From: an uncultured Veillonellaceae bacterium
Lineage (GTDB): Bacteria; Bacillota; Negativicutes; Selenomonadales; Selenomonadaceae
Assembly (NCBI GenBank): GCA_945949525.1
Contig: CAMFES010000001.1
Coordinates: 35,323 to 99,322 of the forward strand
Reading direction: 5' to 3'
Length of the DNA: 64,000 nucleotides
The translations under genes were made by a program, and so were the position numbers. The notes beneath the pieces were generated by a model. That model ran no database searches and had not been told where the DNA came from. It saw nothing but the letters and a program-made list of their open reading frames with translations. Positions within the stretch are counted from its first letter, which is position 1, and each line of letters starts with the position of its first letter. Shown in pieces: positions 15,535 to 24,390 of this stretch.

Positions 15535-16648
15535 TGTACACGCGTTATTATCCGCTTCATCAGCGTCAAGGTGGATTCACTGTACTCCATCCGCCCGGCT
15601 TGGCGAAAACTATGATGACCAGCCTAGTGAATATGCAGCTGAAGGTACTGAAGCCCATGCTTTAGGAGAGTATAAGGTTCTTAAGTCTCTGAAGCGTAAG
15701 GCAACTAATCCAACTAAAAAGCTGAAGTATTTCTCTGAAGAGATGGATGTCTGCACCGATGGCTATCGCGATATAGTCATGGAGCTGGTCATGGAAGCCA
15801 AGGAGTTCTGCAATGACCCGCAGGTGCTGATTGAGCAGCGGGTTAATTTCTCCAGATGGGTTCCAGAAGGCTTCGGCACAGCAGATGCCCTTATCGTAGC
15901 AGATGGCATCCTTACTATATGCGATTACAAGCATGGGAAAGGCGTAGCAGTGGACGCAACGGATAATGCTCAGCTCAAATGCTATGCCTTGGGTGCCCTT
16001 GATATGTTTGATGGCATTTATGACATCAGTACGGTACGGATGATTATCTATCAGCCACGAAGGGAAAATATTAGCGAGTTCCAGATGTCAAAGGATGACC
16101 TCTATAAATGGGCGGAGGAAGAACTGAAGCCTAAGGCAGAGCTTGCCTACAAGGGCGAGGGGGAATTCTCCTGCGGTGCATGGTGCAGGTTCTGCAGGGC
16201 AAAGCATGAGTGCCGTGCTAGAGCAGAAGCCAATCTTACCCTAACTAAGCTAGATTTCCAGCTGCCGCCGACACTGACTGATGCAGAGGTTGCATATGTC
16301 CTAGATAAGGCAGACGAGCTGGTGGCATGGGTCAGTGACATCAAGGAGTATGCCTTAAAGGCAGCTCTTGCAGGCAAGTCATTTCAGGGATGGAAGCTGG
16401 TGGAAGGTAGGTCAAACCGCAAGATTTCAGATGAAGCCGCGGTCATTGAAGCTGTGTCCAAGGAAGGCAAGGATCCGTTTGAGAAGAAGCTCCTGGGGGT
16501 AACCGCTCTGGAGAAGCTTCTCGGCAAATCCAGATTCAATGAAATTCTAGGTCAATATGTTGTAAAACCTCAGGGCAAACCAACATTGGTTCCTGAGAGT
16601 GATAAAAGAGAGCCAATTGGCAGTGATTTTAAGGAGGAAAAATTATGA
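15527..16648 (+). CDS. DUF2800 family PD-(D/E)xK (Cas4/RecB-like) nuclease
   Basis: 373 residues from ATG 15527 (ribosome-binding site GGAGGGG; TTG 15521 is the alternative). The nuclease core has HALGEYKV, then GTADALIVADGILTICDYKHGKG, giving the Asp...D-x-K triad. A Cys-rich patch, CGAWCRFCRAKHECRAR, resembles the Fe-S-binding cysteines of Cas4/AddB-type nucleases. DUF2800 proteins are paired with DUF2815 and a family A polymerase in phage replication modules, as here. A role in end processing for recombination is inferred. Confidence 0.85.
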   Translation: MPSVHALLSASSASRWIHCTPSARLGENYDDQPSEYAAEGTEAHALGEYKVLKSLKRKATNPTKKLKYFSEEMDVCTDGYRDIVMELVMEAKEFCNDPQVLIEQRVNFSRWVPEGFGTADALIVADGILTICDYKHGKGVAVDATDNAQLKCYALGALDMFDGIYDISTVRMIIYQPRRENISEFQMSKDDLYKWAEEELKPKAELAYKGEGEFSCGAWCRFCRAKHECRARAEANLTLTKLDFQLPPTLTDAEVAYVLDKADELVAWVSDIKEYALKAALAGKSFQGWKLVEGRSNRKISDEAAVIEAVSKEGKDPFEKKLLGVTALEKLLGKSRFNEILGQYVVKPQGKPTLVPESDKREPIGSDFKEEKL

Positions 16649-17199
16649 ACAATCCTATGAAAGTAATTACCGGTGTTAATACTCGTTGGTCCTATGCGAA
16701 TGTTTGGGAGCCTAAGTCTATTCAGGGCAGCGCTCCTAAGTGTTCTGTCAGTCTCATTATCCCAAAGGACGATGTGGAGACTGTAAATAAGATTGAAGCA
16801 GCTATCAAGGCGGCTTATACCGAGGGGGCAAGCAAGCTGAAGGGCAATGGCAAGTCTGTACCAGCGCTTTCTGCAATTAAGACTCCGCTTCGTGATGGTG
16901 ATACCGAGCGTCCGGATGATGAGGCTTATGCTAACAGCTACTTCGTTAATGCCAACAGCCCTAATCCGCCAGGCATCGTAGATGCAGATTGCCAGCCTAT
17001 CATTGAGCGCAGCGAGGTTTATAGCGGTGTTTACGGCCGTGCCAGCATCAGCTTTTATGCCTATAACAAGAATGGCAACCGCGGAATTGCCTGTGGCCTT
17101 AATAACCTGCAGAAGATTCGTGATGGTGAGCCGCTGGGCGGTCGCAGCTCTGCAGCTGATGACTTCGGTAGCCTGCCTAATGATGATTTTCTGAACTGA
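16645..17199 (+). CDS. DUF2815 family single-strand DNA-binding-like protein
   Basis: 184 residues overlapping the DUF2800 stop by 4 bases (ATGA). It begins with an OB-fold-like segment (VITGVNTRWSYANVWEPKS, then CSVSLIIPKDD). It ends with an acidic tail (SLPNDDFLN) like that of SSB proteins, which recruits partner enzymes. DUF2815 is considered a phage ssDNA-binding or annealing factor. It acts next to the DUF2800 nuclease and the polymerase. Confidence 0.85.
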   Translation: MNNPMKVITGVNTRWSYANVWEPKSIQGSAPKCSVSLIIPKDDVETVNKIEAAIKAAYTEGASKLKGNGKSVPALSAIKTPLRDGDTERPDDEAYANSYFVNANSPNPPGIVDADCQPIIERSEVYSGVYGRASISFYAYNKNGNRGIACGLNNLQKIRDGEPLGGRSSAADDFGSLPNDDFLN

Positions 17200-17210
17200 G
17201 GTGACAAGAT

Positions 17211-17360
17211 ATGGAATTCAAGGATTTTGCAACAATGTTTAACTTTATGGTGATGTACTATCTACTGCTGGTAGCTGTCAGCTTTTTGGGAATGGAGACA
17301 TACCCTTGGCTGAAAAAGAAATACATCAGCTGGCGTGAGAAGAAATCTGTAAAGGACTAA
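17211..17360 (+). CDS. Small single-span membrane protein
   Basis: 49 residues from ATG 17211. One hydrophobic helix (MVMYYLLLVAVSFLGM) is followed by a basic tail (KKKYISWREKKSVKD), which predicts an N-out topology. The weak site GAGGTGACAAG precedes it. It lies between DUF2815 and polA. Its function is unknown. Confidence 0.5.
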   Translation: MEFKDFATMFNFMVMYYLLLVAVSFLGMETYPWLKKKYISWREKKSVKD

Positions 17361-17421
17361 GATAGTGAGCGGGCGGCAGGGGGAAACCTTTGCCGCTTTG
17401 CTCTTATATGGAGGGCTAGAG

Positions 17422-19377
17422 ATGAAAAGTGTCTCAATCGATATTGAGTCGTTTTCCGATGTTGATTTGAATAAATGCGGTGTCTACAAATACTGCGAAT
17501 CAGATAATTTTGAAATTCTGCTATTTGCCTACTCGGTAGATAACACTGATGTCTGTGTCATAGATATCGCCCAAGGTGAGAAAATCCCAGATGATGTACT
17601 AAAGGCGTTAGCAGACACATTTGTTACGAAGTGGGCATTTAACAGCCAGTTTGAGCGGGTGGCACTGTCGGCATACCTTCATAAGCATTACCCGGGTATG
17701 CTGAAAGACAGCTTTCTAAATCCCCACAATTGGAAGTGCTCCATGACATGGTGTGCTTATATGGGACTTCCTATGTCTTTGGCAGGTGCTGGTGCGGTAC
17801 TTGGCTTGGAGCAGCAGAAGTTGACGGAAGGCAAGGAACTTATTCGTTATTTCTGTGTACCATGCAAGCCGACTAAAACCAACGGTGGCAGGGAAAGAAA
17901 CCGCCCGGAGCATGATACTGAGAAGTGGACTGCCTTCAAAAAATATAACAAGCGTGATGTAGAGGTGGAGATGGCGATACAGAAAAAACTCACCAATTTT
18001 CCTGTGCCGGACGCTGTGTGGGAAGAGTTCTGGCTAGATCAGGATATTAACGACCGCGGCATTGAGGTAGATATGACACTTGCCAGCAATGCCATAGAGC
18101 TGGACAAGCTATCAAGAGAAACTCTTATGGATGAGATTAAGACTGTTACAGGTCTGGATAACCCCAATAGTGTATTGCAGCTGAAGGAATGGTTACAGTC
18201 ACAGGGAGTGGAATCTGAGAGCCTTGATAAGAAGGCTATTGCTGCCATGCTTCCGGCAGCACCACCTCTGGTACAGAAGGTTCTTAGGATAAGGCAGAAG
18301 CTGGCAAAGTCATCTGTAAAGAAGTATCAGGCAATGGAGAATGCTGTGTGTAAAGACAGCAGGGCAAGAGGTATGTTCAGATTCTATGGGGCATCGAGAA
18401 CAGGGCGGTTCTCAGGAAAATTGGTGCAGCTTCAAAATCTCCCGCAGAACCACATTGCTGATTTGGCTGAGGCGAGGGCTTTGGTGAAATCGGGAATGTT
18501 TGATGTGATGGGGATGCTCTATGATGACATCCCCGACACCTTATCTCAGCTTATCCGCACAGCCTTTGTGCCAAGGTCTGGGTATAAGTTTGTGGTGGCA
18601 GACTTCAGTGCAATTGAGGCCCGTGTGCTTGCTTACCTTGCAGGGGAGCAGTGGGTGCTGGATACCTTTGCAAGAGGAGAGGATATCTACTGTGCTACAG
18701 CAAGCAGAATGTTTCATTGTAATGTTGTGAAGAATGGCGAGAATGGAGAGCTTCGCCAGAAGGGGAAGCAGGCTACTTTATCCTGTGGTTATGGTGGCGG
18801 GGTCGGTGCTCTTGTTGCCATGGGAGCCTTGGAATCTGGTATGACAGAGGATGAGCTGCAGCCACTAGTGGATGCCTGGCGAAAAGCTAACCCACACATC
18901 GTGAATTTCTGGTGGGAAGTAGACAGGGCGGCCAAAGAGGCCGTTGTTGATAGAACAGTCACATCCGCCCAAGGAATACGGTTTATCTGCCAAAGCGGTA
19001 TGCTCTTCATTGAACTTCCAAGCGGCAGAAGGCTCTCCTATGTTAAGCCCAAGATGGGAGAGAACCGTTTCGGGACCGAGGCTGTTACCTATGAAGGGAC
19101 AAATGGGACTACCAAGAAGTGGGATCGCCTAGAGACCTTCGGTGGCAAGCTGGTGGAAAACATTACTCAGGCGGTAGCAAGGGATATTCTGATGTTTGCT
19201 ATCGGAACACTTAAGGATTACAGGATTGTAGCCCATGTGCATGATGAAGTTATTATCGAATGCCCAGAGGATGTGGGCGTAGATACAATCTGCCAGCTTA
19301 TGGCAAAGACACCTTCCTGGGCGGAAGGCCTGCAGCTTAAGGCTGAAGGATACGAAGGAAAATTTTATAAAAAATAA
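17422..19377 (+). CDS. Family A DNA polymerase (phage PolI-like)
   Basis: 651 residues from ATG 17422 with GGAGGGCTAGAG upstream. The N-terminal half is a 3'-5' exonuclease (SIDIESFSDVDL motif I, KWAFNSQFERVAL motif II, YNKRDVEVEMAI motif III). The C-terminal half is the polymerase, with RFYGASRTGRFSGKLVQLQN, motif A VVADFSAIEARVLAYLAGE, the O-helix region RQKGKQATLSCGYGGG and motif C IVAHVHDEVIIE. All catalytic acids appear intact. It is the replicative polymerase of the phage. Confidence 0.95.
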   Translation: MKSVSIDIESFSDVDLNKCGVYKYCESDNFEILLFAYSVDNTDVCVIDIAQGEKIPDDVLKALADTFVTKWAFNSQFERVALSAYLHKHYPGMLKDSFLNPHNWKCSMTWCAYMGLPMSLAGAGAVLGLEQQKLTEGKELIRYFCVPCKPTKTNGGRERNRPEHDTEKWTAFKKYNKRDVEVEMAIQKKLTNFPVPDAVWEEFWLDQDINDRGIEVDMTLASNAIELDKLSRETLMDEIKTVTGLDNPNSVLQLKEWLQSQGVESESLDKKAIAAMLPAAPPLVQKVLRIRQKLAKSSVKKYQAMENAVCKDSRARGMFRFYGASRTGRFSGKLVQLQNLPQNHIADLAEARALVKSGMFDVMGMLYDDIPDTLSQLIRTAFVPRSGYKFVVADFSAIEARVLAYLAGEQWVLDTFARGEDIYCATASRMFHCNVVKNGENGELRQKGKQATLSCGYGGGVGALVAMGALESGMTEDELQPLVDAWRKANPHIVNFWWEVDRAAKEAVVDRTVTSAQGIRFICQSGMLFIELPSGRRLSYVKPKMGENRFGTEAVTYEGTNGTTKKWDRLETFGGKLVENITQAVARDILMFAIGTLKDYRIVAHVHDEVIIECPEDVGVDTICQLMAKTPSWAEGLQLKAEGYEGKFYKK

Positions 19378-19386
19378 TGCTCAAAC

Positions 19387-19558
19387 TCGGCATTTATCTC
19401 CAGTGGTATGTAGGAAGATAAATGCCGATGGCGCTTATCTTCAAAAATTTTGATAAGTGCCAGTTCTAAAAATCGGGCTGTCTGTCCTTGAACTAATGAA
19501 GGATAAGACGCTCCGTGTAAGGCGCTTATCTTATCAAATTCAGGATAGGCGCTTTTTT
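19387..19558 (+). promoter_or_regulatory. Attenuator-like structured leader upstream of rha (element copy 1)
   Basis: A 13-bp perfect stem (19387-19399 with 19416-19428) carries the loop CCAGTGGTATGTAGGA. Then GGCGCTTATC (19430-19439) pairs with GATAAGTGCC (19452-19461), followed by CAGTTCTAAAAATCG. Downstream, GATAAGACGC (19502-19511) can pair with GGCGCTTATC (19521-19530). The same strand can instead pair with GATAGGCGC (19544-19552), which is followed by six Ts, a terminator. Mutually exclusive antiterminator and terminator pairings are the hallmark of attenuators and riboswitches. No known class is recognised. Confidence 0.6.
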
Positions 19559-19581
19559 AGTGCCGGAAAGCGAGGTTTTTT

Positions 19582-20271
19582 ATGAAACCATTAGTGCCAA
19601 TGGACGATTATGGCATATTCGCAGACAGCCATGATATCGCCCGAGTTGACAGCCTATATGTGGCAAGAGCATTTGAGAAGCAGCATAAGAATGTACTGCG
19701 AGACATTGCAAGAATCACTGACCCAAAATCTGGACTCAGTGAAGAATTTAACCGGCTCAATTTTGAGCTGGTTAATTACAAGGATGCCAAAGGCGAAAAA
19801 CGGCCTTGTTACTACCTTACCCGTGATGGATTTACCATGCTGACAATGGGATACACCGGTAAGAAGGCAATGAAGTTCAAGGAAAAGTACATCAGACGCT
19901 TCAACGAGATGGAAGAGCAGATCAAGAGTCTGGTCAAAGCACGTCAGCAGTTTCCAAAGCTCACTAGGATGGTCAAGTCCATACATGACAATCCGAAGCC
20001 GTACCACTATTCCAATGAGTGTGATCTCTTGAACCGTTTAGTGCTGGGGATGAGTGCCAAGCAGTTCAGGGAGAGGCATGGAATCGCAAAGGGCGAGTCT
20101 ATCAGACCATACCTTACAGCTGCACAGATTGCAGCTCTTGATTATCTGCAGGATGTGGATGTTGGTCTTCTGGTTGGTGTACCAGACTTCAATCAGCGCA
20201 AGATGTTGCTGCAGTGGAGTCTGATGAATTACAGAGGCGAGTGCGAGAAACTGTGCAATCCAAGTAACTGA
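19582..20271 (+). CDS. Rha family phage regulator
   Basis: 229 residues. The N-terminal pRha domain (about 18-105) has the typical RVDSLYVARAFEKQHKNVLRDI and YYLTRDGFTMLTMGYTG segments. The rest is a helical domain with YHYSNECDLLNRLVLGMSAKQF. Rha proteins are phage regulators that interfere with lysogenic growth in some hosts. The gene lies immediately behind the attenuator-like leader, so its expression may be set by that structure. Confidence 0.85.
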   Translation: MKPLVPMDDYGIFADSHDIARVDSLYVARAFEKQHKNVLRDIARITDPKSGLSEEFNRLNFELVNYKDAKGEKRPCYYLTRDGFTMLTMGYTGKKAMKFKEKYIRRFNEMEEQIKSLVKARQQFPKLTRMVKSIHDNPKPYHYSNECDLLNRLVLGMSAKQFRERHGIAKGESIRPYLTAAQIAALDYLQDVDVGLLVGVPDFNQRKMLLQWSLMNYRGECEKLCNPSN

Positions 20272-20345
20272 GTCCAATTTTGGGCTGAGTAAATTACGGG
20301 GGTGGCTGGACTGGTCACCCCTATGAATCCAAGGAGGAATTAACC

Positions 20346-20561
20346 ATGTTTTACATTAAGGAACGCATCAATGATGCAATGGAAGTAACTGTTGAGATTA
20401 ACGATGAGAATGTTTTCTGCACCTGCCCTGAGTGCGGTGATGAGGTGCAGGTTGACCTTGAAGCCCTAAGTAAGGATGAGCCGTTGGACCTTTTCGGTAT
20501 GGCGGTGTGCTGCGCTGAGTGCTCAAGGAAGATGCTCAGAAAGGGTGAGCGGTTTGAATAA
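20346..20561 (+). CDS. Small zinc-ribbon-like protein
   Basis: 71 residues from ATG 20346 (AAGGAGG site). A CTCPECG pair and a CCAEC pair about 40 residues apart form a probable zinc ribbon, and the linker is acidic (LEALSKDEPLD). It is common as a small protein in phage replication regions and of unknown role. The end overlaps the next gene. Confidence 0.6.
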   Translation: MFYIKERINDAMEVTVEINDENVFCTCPECGDEVQVDLEALSKDEPLDLFGMAVCCAECSRKMLRKGERFE

Positions 20562-20886
20562 GGCGTATATCAGCAGCCCTCTTCGCGGCAATGAAGAGGA
20601 GAACATGTTCAGGGCAAGATGGTACTCAAGGTTTGCAGCAGATGAGGGCGTAATTCCGGTTACGCCCCATATCTACTTTACACAGTTCCTGCGTGACCAT
20701 ATCCCGGAAGAGAGGGAGCTGGCAATGAGGATGAATAAGGTGCTGCTTCTGGAGTGCTCCGAAGTTTGGGTGTTTCAGGGCTATGGTATTTCTTCTGGAA
20801 TGCAGCAGGAAATTGAATGGGCGAAAGAAGCAGGTATTAAAATCAGGTATTTTGATGAGAGGATGGTGGAAGTATGCGGGGACTAG
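20554..20886 (+). CDS. DUF4406/nucleoside 2-deoxyribosyltransferase-like protein
   Basis: About 110 residues from TTG 20554 (GTG 20545 is also possible). The sequence opens AYISSPLRGNEEEN and continues with a helix-strand pattern ending EVWVFQGYGISSGMQQEIEWAKEAGI. These are the nucleotide-pocket loops of the DUF4406 / 2-deoxyribosyltransferase fold. Whether it acts on phage or host nucleotides is unknown. It overlaps both neighbours, so it is part of the replication operon. Confidence 0.75.
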   Translation: MNKAYISSPLRGNEEENMFRARWYSRFAADEGVIPVTPHIYFTQFLRDHIPEERELAMRMNKVLLLECSEVWVFQGYGISSGMQQEIEWAKEAGIKIRYFDERMVEVCGD

Positions 20887-23294
20887 GAATCTCCTATGGG
20901 AAAAATAGGCATGCTAAGACCTGGTCAAATAAGACCATAAGCTTTGATGATCTCTGCCACAGGCTGGAAAAAACAGTAAGGACTTCTGAAACTGCGGCAG
21001 AGTACCAGAATATGAATAAGGACGATAGGGACAATGTAAAAGACCATGGCGGGTTTGTGGGCGGTGTCCTTGAAAACGGCAGAAGAAAGCTTGAAGCGGT
21101 AAAGCTAAGGTCCATGCTGACACTTGATGCTGATTCCGCCCCAGCAGACTTTATTGAAGAGTATTGCAGGAAAGCAAAATATGCATCCTGCATTTATACA
21201 ACCCATAGCCATACACCTGAAAACGCGAGGGTCAGGATTATTGTTCCTTTATGCAGGGATGTAACGGCAGATGAATATGCAGCTCTTAGCAGGCTTTATG
21301 CCAAGGAATGGAATATCGACTATTTTGATTCATGCTCTTACAAGGCAAATCAGCTGATGTACTGGCCTACCACGCCATCTGATGGGGAGTATATTTTCAG
21401 ACGGATAGAAGGTGAATGGCTTAATCCCGATTTGTTTAGGGACAATGTGCCAAAACGCAGACAGCAGGATCCTCTGGAAAAGAAAGGCATAGTCGGTGCA
21501 TTCTGCAAGGTACATTCAGTAGCTGATGTGATGGAAAATATTCTGCCTGATGTATACAGACCATCTTCAAATGTGAGCGGGCGATATGACTACATCAAAG
21601 GCGAGTCTACTGCAGGAGTTGTTGTCTATGATGGCAAGTTTGTATACAGCCACCATGCAACAGATCCTGCCGGAAGAAAGCTTCTTAATGCCTTTGACCT
21701 TGTAAGAATCCACAGATTTGGTAATGGGGATAGTTCATATAAGGAAATGTGCGATTATGCTGTCCGAGATGAGGCTGTAAAGAAGATACTGGAATCCGAC
21801 AAGCTGGAGGATGCTATAAGGGAATTTGAACTCTCATGGGATGAGCCGATTCCCATTTCAAGGGAGACACTACCGGATTTTCCTATCAACGCATTGCCAA
21901 AGGCTCTCAGGGAGTATGCACTAGCAGTATCTGAGTCTACCCAGACCTCCGTAGATATGGCAGCAGTTGGAACACTTACGGTTGTATCAGCTTGTATGCG
22001 TAACCTCTACAAGGTTGAGGGAAGCCCTGAATGGCATGAGCCTACCAACATATACAGCGTTATTATCGCAGACCCGTCAGAGCGTAAATCAGCAAATATC
22101 GTATTGGCCAAAAAGCCTATTGATGAATTCGTGAAGGAGTATAACGCAGCGCATAAGGTGGAGTTTGAAATGTCAAAAGCCACTAAGCAGCGTCTTGAAA
22201 ATAAGAAGAATAGCCTGCTGAGCACATCAAAGAAAAAAGGGGCGGATGATTTCAATGACGAGCTTCGGGGTGTGGTAGAGCAGCTGGTAAATTTTGAGGA
22301 GAAAAAGCCATTGAAGGTGTATGTGGATGATACGACCCCGGAAAAACTGGTTGAGACACTGGCAGGCAACAATAATGCAATCTCCATAATTTCCTCTGAG
22401 GGCGGTATCTTTGATGTCCTATCTGGAGCATATTCCAGCAAGGTAAATATCGATGTGTTCCTGAAAGCATATTCTGGGGAGAACATTTCTGTTGACCGCA
22501 TTATGCGCACATCACTGTCCGTAGAAGATGCCTGCCTTACGATTCTTCTTTCCGTACAGCCTGTAGTGATAGGTGACCTCATGAAGAACAAGCGCTTCAG
22601 GCACAGGGGACTTACTGCAAGATTCCTTTATACCCATCCAAGGACTCTGGTAGGTGAGCGAAAGCTGAATACAAGGCCAATGGCTCCTGCGGTGTACGAG
22701 GCTTACAAAAAGGTTGTCTACAATATCCTGAAGGAAGAACGCGGGGCAAAGCCTGAAATCATCAGGCTTACTGATGGTGCCAGAAAATGCCTTGCTGAAT
22801 ATTATGACTGGGCGGAACAGATGATGTCCGGGGAGTTTTCGTTCTATGGGGATTGGATGGGCAAGCTTGTAGGCAATACGCTGCGTATTGCCGGCATCAT
22901 GGCCAGGGCATCTGTCCATAAAACGGATGCGTTCCTGGAAATAGAAAAACCTATCTTCATCACAGAAGAGGTCATGTCAAACGCTGTCCTCATTGGTAAA
23001 TACTTCATGGCACACTCCATCAGTGCATATTCCAAAATGGGAGTGTATTCTCATTCCCTGGTTCTTATCAAGGCATTGAAGAAGATGCAGGAGAAGAATG
23101 AAGGGGTTATCTGCAGGCGGGAACTTATGCGTATCTGCAGGTGGATCCCATCAGCTGATGAAGCACAGACGATTCTGGCATCTCTAGAGGATTATGGTTA
23201 TCTGCGGCTCATCGCTGTTGATGATTCGGATAAAATTCGTGGCGGCAGACCTAGAAATCCTGTGTATGCCGTCCATCCTATGGCATTTTCATAG
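20874..23294 (+). CDS. Primase plus DUF3987 ATPase (phage replication protein)
   Basis: 806 residues. The N-terminal third resembles an archaeo-eukaryotic-type primase, with MLTLDADSAPADF and YTTHSHTPENARVRIIVPL. From about residue 340 it matches the DUF3987/YfjI-type helicase-like domain. Its P-loop-like sequence, ADPSERKSA, is the degenerate form common in that family. VVIGDLMKNKRFRHRGLTARFLY follows. The C-terminus resembles a winged helix. Together with the polymerase it should start phage DNA synthesis, and the likely origin lies immediately downstream. Confidence 0.85.
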   Translation: MRGLGISYGKNRHAKTWSNKTISFDDLCHRLEKTVRTSETAAEYQNMNKDDRDNVKDHGGFVGGVLENGRRKLEAVKLRSMLTLDADSAPADFIEEYCRKAKYASCIYTTHSHTPENARVRIIVPLCRDVTADEYAALSRLYAKEWNIDYFDSCSYKANQLMYWPTTPSDGEYIFRRIEGEWLNPDLFRDNVPKRRQQDPLEKKGIVGAFCKVHSVADVMENILPDVYRPSSNVSGRYDYIKGESTAGVVVYDGKFVYSHHATDPAGRKLLNAFDLVRIHRFGNGDSSYKEMCDYAVRDEAVKKILESDKLEDAIREFELSWDEPIPISRETLPDFPINALPKALREYALAVSESTQTSVDMAAVGTLTVVSACMRNLYKVEGSPEWHEPTNIYSVIIADPSERKSANIVLAKKPIDEFVKEYNAAHKVEFEMSKATKQRLENKKNSLLSTSKKKGADDFNDELRGVVEQLVNFEEKKPLKVYVDDTTPEKLVETLAGNNNAISIISSEGGIFDVLSGAYSSKVNIDVFLKAYSGENISVDRIMRTSLSVEDACLTILLSVQPVVIGDLMKNKRFRHRGLTARFLYTHPRTLVGERKLNTRPMAPAVYEAYKKVVYNILKEERGAKPEIIRLTDGARKCLAEYYDWAEQMMSGEFSFYGDWMGKLVGNTLRIAGIMARASVHKTDAFLEIEKPIFITEEVMSNAVLIGKYFMAHSISAYSKMGVYSHSLVLIKALKKMQEKNEGVICRRELMRICRWIPSADEAQTILASLEDYGYLRLIAVDDSDKIRGGRPRNPVYAVHPMAFS

Positions 23295-23575
23295 TATTGT
23301 CCCATTATCCCATGTGTTTTTAGAAATAAGCGATACTGTTCTCTTACTGTTATTATGGGGATATTTGTGGCGTAGAGACAAGGCAGATATGTTTTGTCCC
23401 AATATTCCGCAGTTTCTTATATATATCTATATAAAAATATGAACAATAATAATAATTTCTAAAAAGACATATCTATATAAAGCGACAGTGGGACAAAAAT
23501 AAACAGCCTCCGTAAATACTGGGCTGAATGAGTTCAATACCTAAAAATGGGCTGTGGGGCATAGGGACAAATGAA
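23295..23575. other. Candidate phage replication origin
   Basis: An AT-rich, gene-free stretch directly after the primase gene. It has four copies of a GGGACAA box: TTGTCCCA (23297-23304), TTTTGTCCCA (23392-23401), TGGGACAAAA (23489-23498) and GGGACAA (23564-23570). The second and third form a 10-bp inverted repeat. Between them a 13-base direct repeat, ATATCTATATAAA, occurs at 23423 and 23469. Iterated boxes flanking an AT-rich core fit an origin; promoter or regulator binding is an alternative. Confidence 0.5.
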
Positions 23576-23587
23576 AGAAGGAGTATT

Positions 23588-24106
23588 ATGGACGGACATA
23601 TTTCAAAATGCATGAAGAGACTTAAGGAATGGAATGCCCCTCTGACTGGCTGGAGATGTGACAAGGTAGTTGATGTCAGGGAGGACCAGGAAGATATACC
23701 TCTAGATATGAGAAGCCGACTTAGCAAGTGTGAGCTATGTGATTGCGATAAGGTCAGATACGAGCACTGGATGGTCAATGATCTGTATTTTGAGCCTGTT
23801 ATTGTCGGCTGCATATGTGCAGGAATCATGGAAGGGGATATCATGGCGGCGAAGGAACGTGAGAGAGTAATCCGTAACCGCCAGAAGAGAAGAAGGAATT
23901 TTGTCAAAAGGCGCTGGGTAGTGAATAAACAGGGCGTTTTCACCAGGTCATATAGGCACAAGAGGATTTTTATCAGAAAAATCAATGGCTTTTACGACAT
24001 TAGATGCGGTTCAAAATGGTGCAACAGATATAAGGGCAAGCTGATAACAGATATGCTGTCAGCTTCCTATGCTGCATTTGAGCTTGCAGACCCAAGGAGG
24101 AGATAA
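23588..24106 (+). CDS. Hypothetical Cys- and Arg-rich phage protein
   Basis: 172 residues from ATG 23588 (AGAAGGAG site). An N-terminal half with CELCDCDKVRYEHWM and CGCICAG-like cysteines suggests a metal site. The central RERVIRNRQKRRRNFVKRRW stretch is strongly basic and could bind nucleic acid. It lies between the origin and a VRR-NUC gene. No family recognised. Confidence 0.6.
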   Translation: MDGHISKCMKRLKEWNAPLTGWRCDKVVDVREDQEDIPLDMRSRLSKCELCDCDKVRYEHWMVNDLYFEPVIVGCICAGIMEGDIMAAKERERVIRNRQKRRRNFVKRRWVVNKQGVFTRSYRHKRIFIRKINGFYDIRCGSKWCNRYKGKLITDMLSASYAAFELADPRRR

Positions 24107-24108
24107 AT

Positions 24109-24390
24109 ATGCTTGAAAAACAGATTGAGCGAAAGCTCTGTGATGAAGTAGATAAATTAGGCGGGATGTGCTTAAAACAGAATGGCATTGCTGGTATTCC
24201 AGACAGACTGGTACTCCTGCCAAATGGCAGGTGTGCCTTTGTGGAACTTAAGGCTCCAGGAGAAAAGCCACGGAAGCTGCAGGTGATTCGGATGAAGCAG
24301 CTGCAGAAGATGGGCTTCAGGTGCTTTGTGATTGATGACCAGACACAGATAGGGAAATTACTTAGCAAGCTGGAAGGAGGAGAATCCTAA
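24109..24390 (+). CDS. VRR-NUC domain nuclease
   Basis: 93 residues, nearly the minimal VRR-NUC fold of the PD-(D/E)xK superfamily. It has GGMCLKQNGIAGIPDRLVLLP followed by CAFVELKAPGEKP, giving Asp, Glu-x-Lys, and then QLQKMGFRCFVID. Standalone phage members cut branched DNA structures and act with the adjacent SNF2 helicase. It starts 2 bases after its neighbour and overlaps the next gene's start. Confidence 0.9.
   Translation: MLEKQIERKLCDEVDKLGGMCLKQNGIAGIPDRLVLLPNGRCAFVELKAPGEKPRKLQVIRMKQLQKMGFRCFVIDDQTQIGKLLSKLEGGES

Noticed and set aside
20874-23294. Apparent loss of the P-loop in the replication protein
   Set aside because: The PSERKS-type loop is the usual form in phage DUF3987 proteins, so it is not evidence of inactivation.
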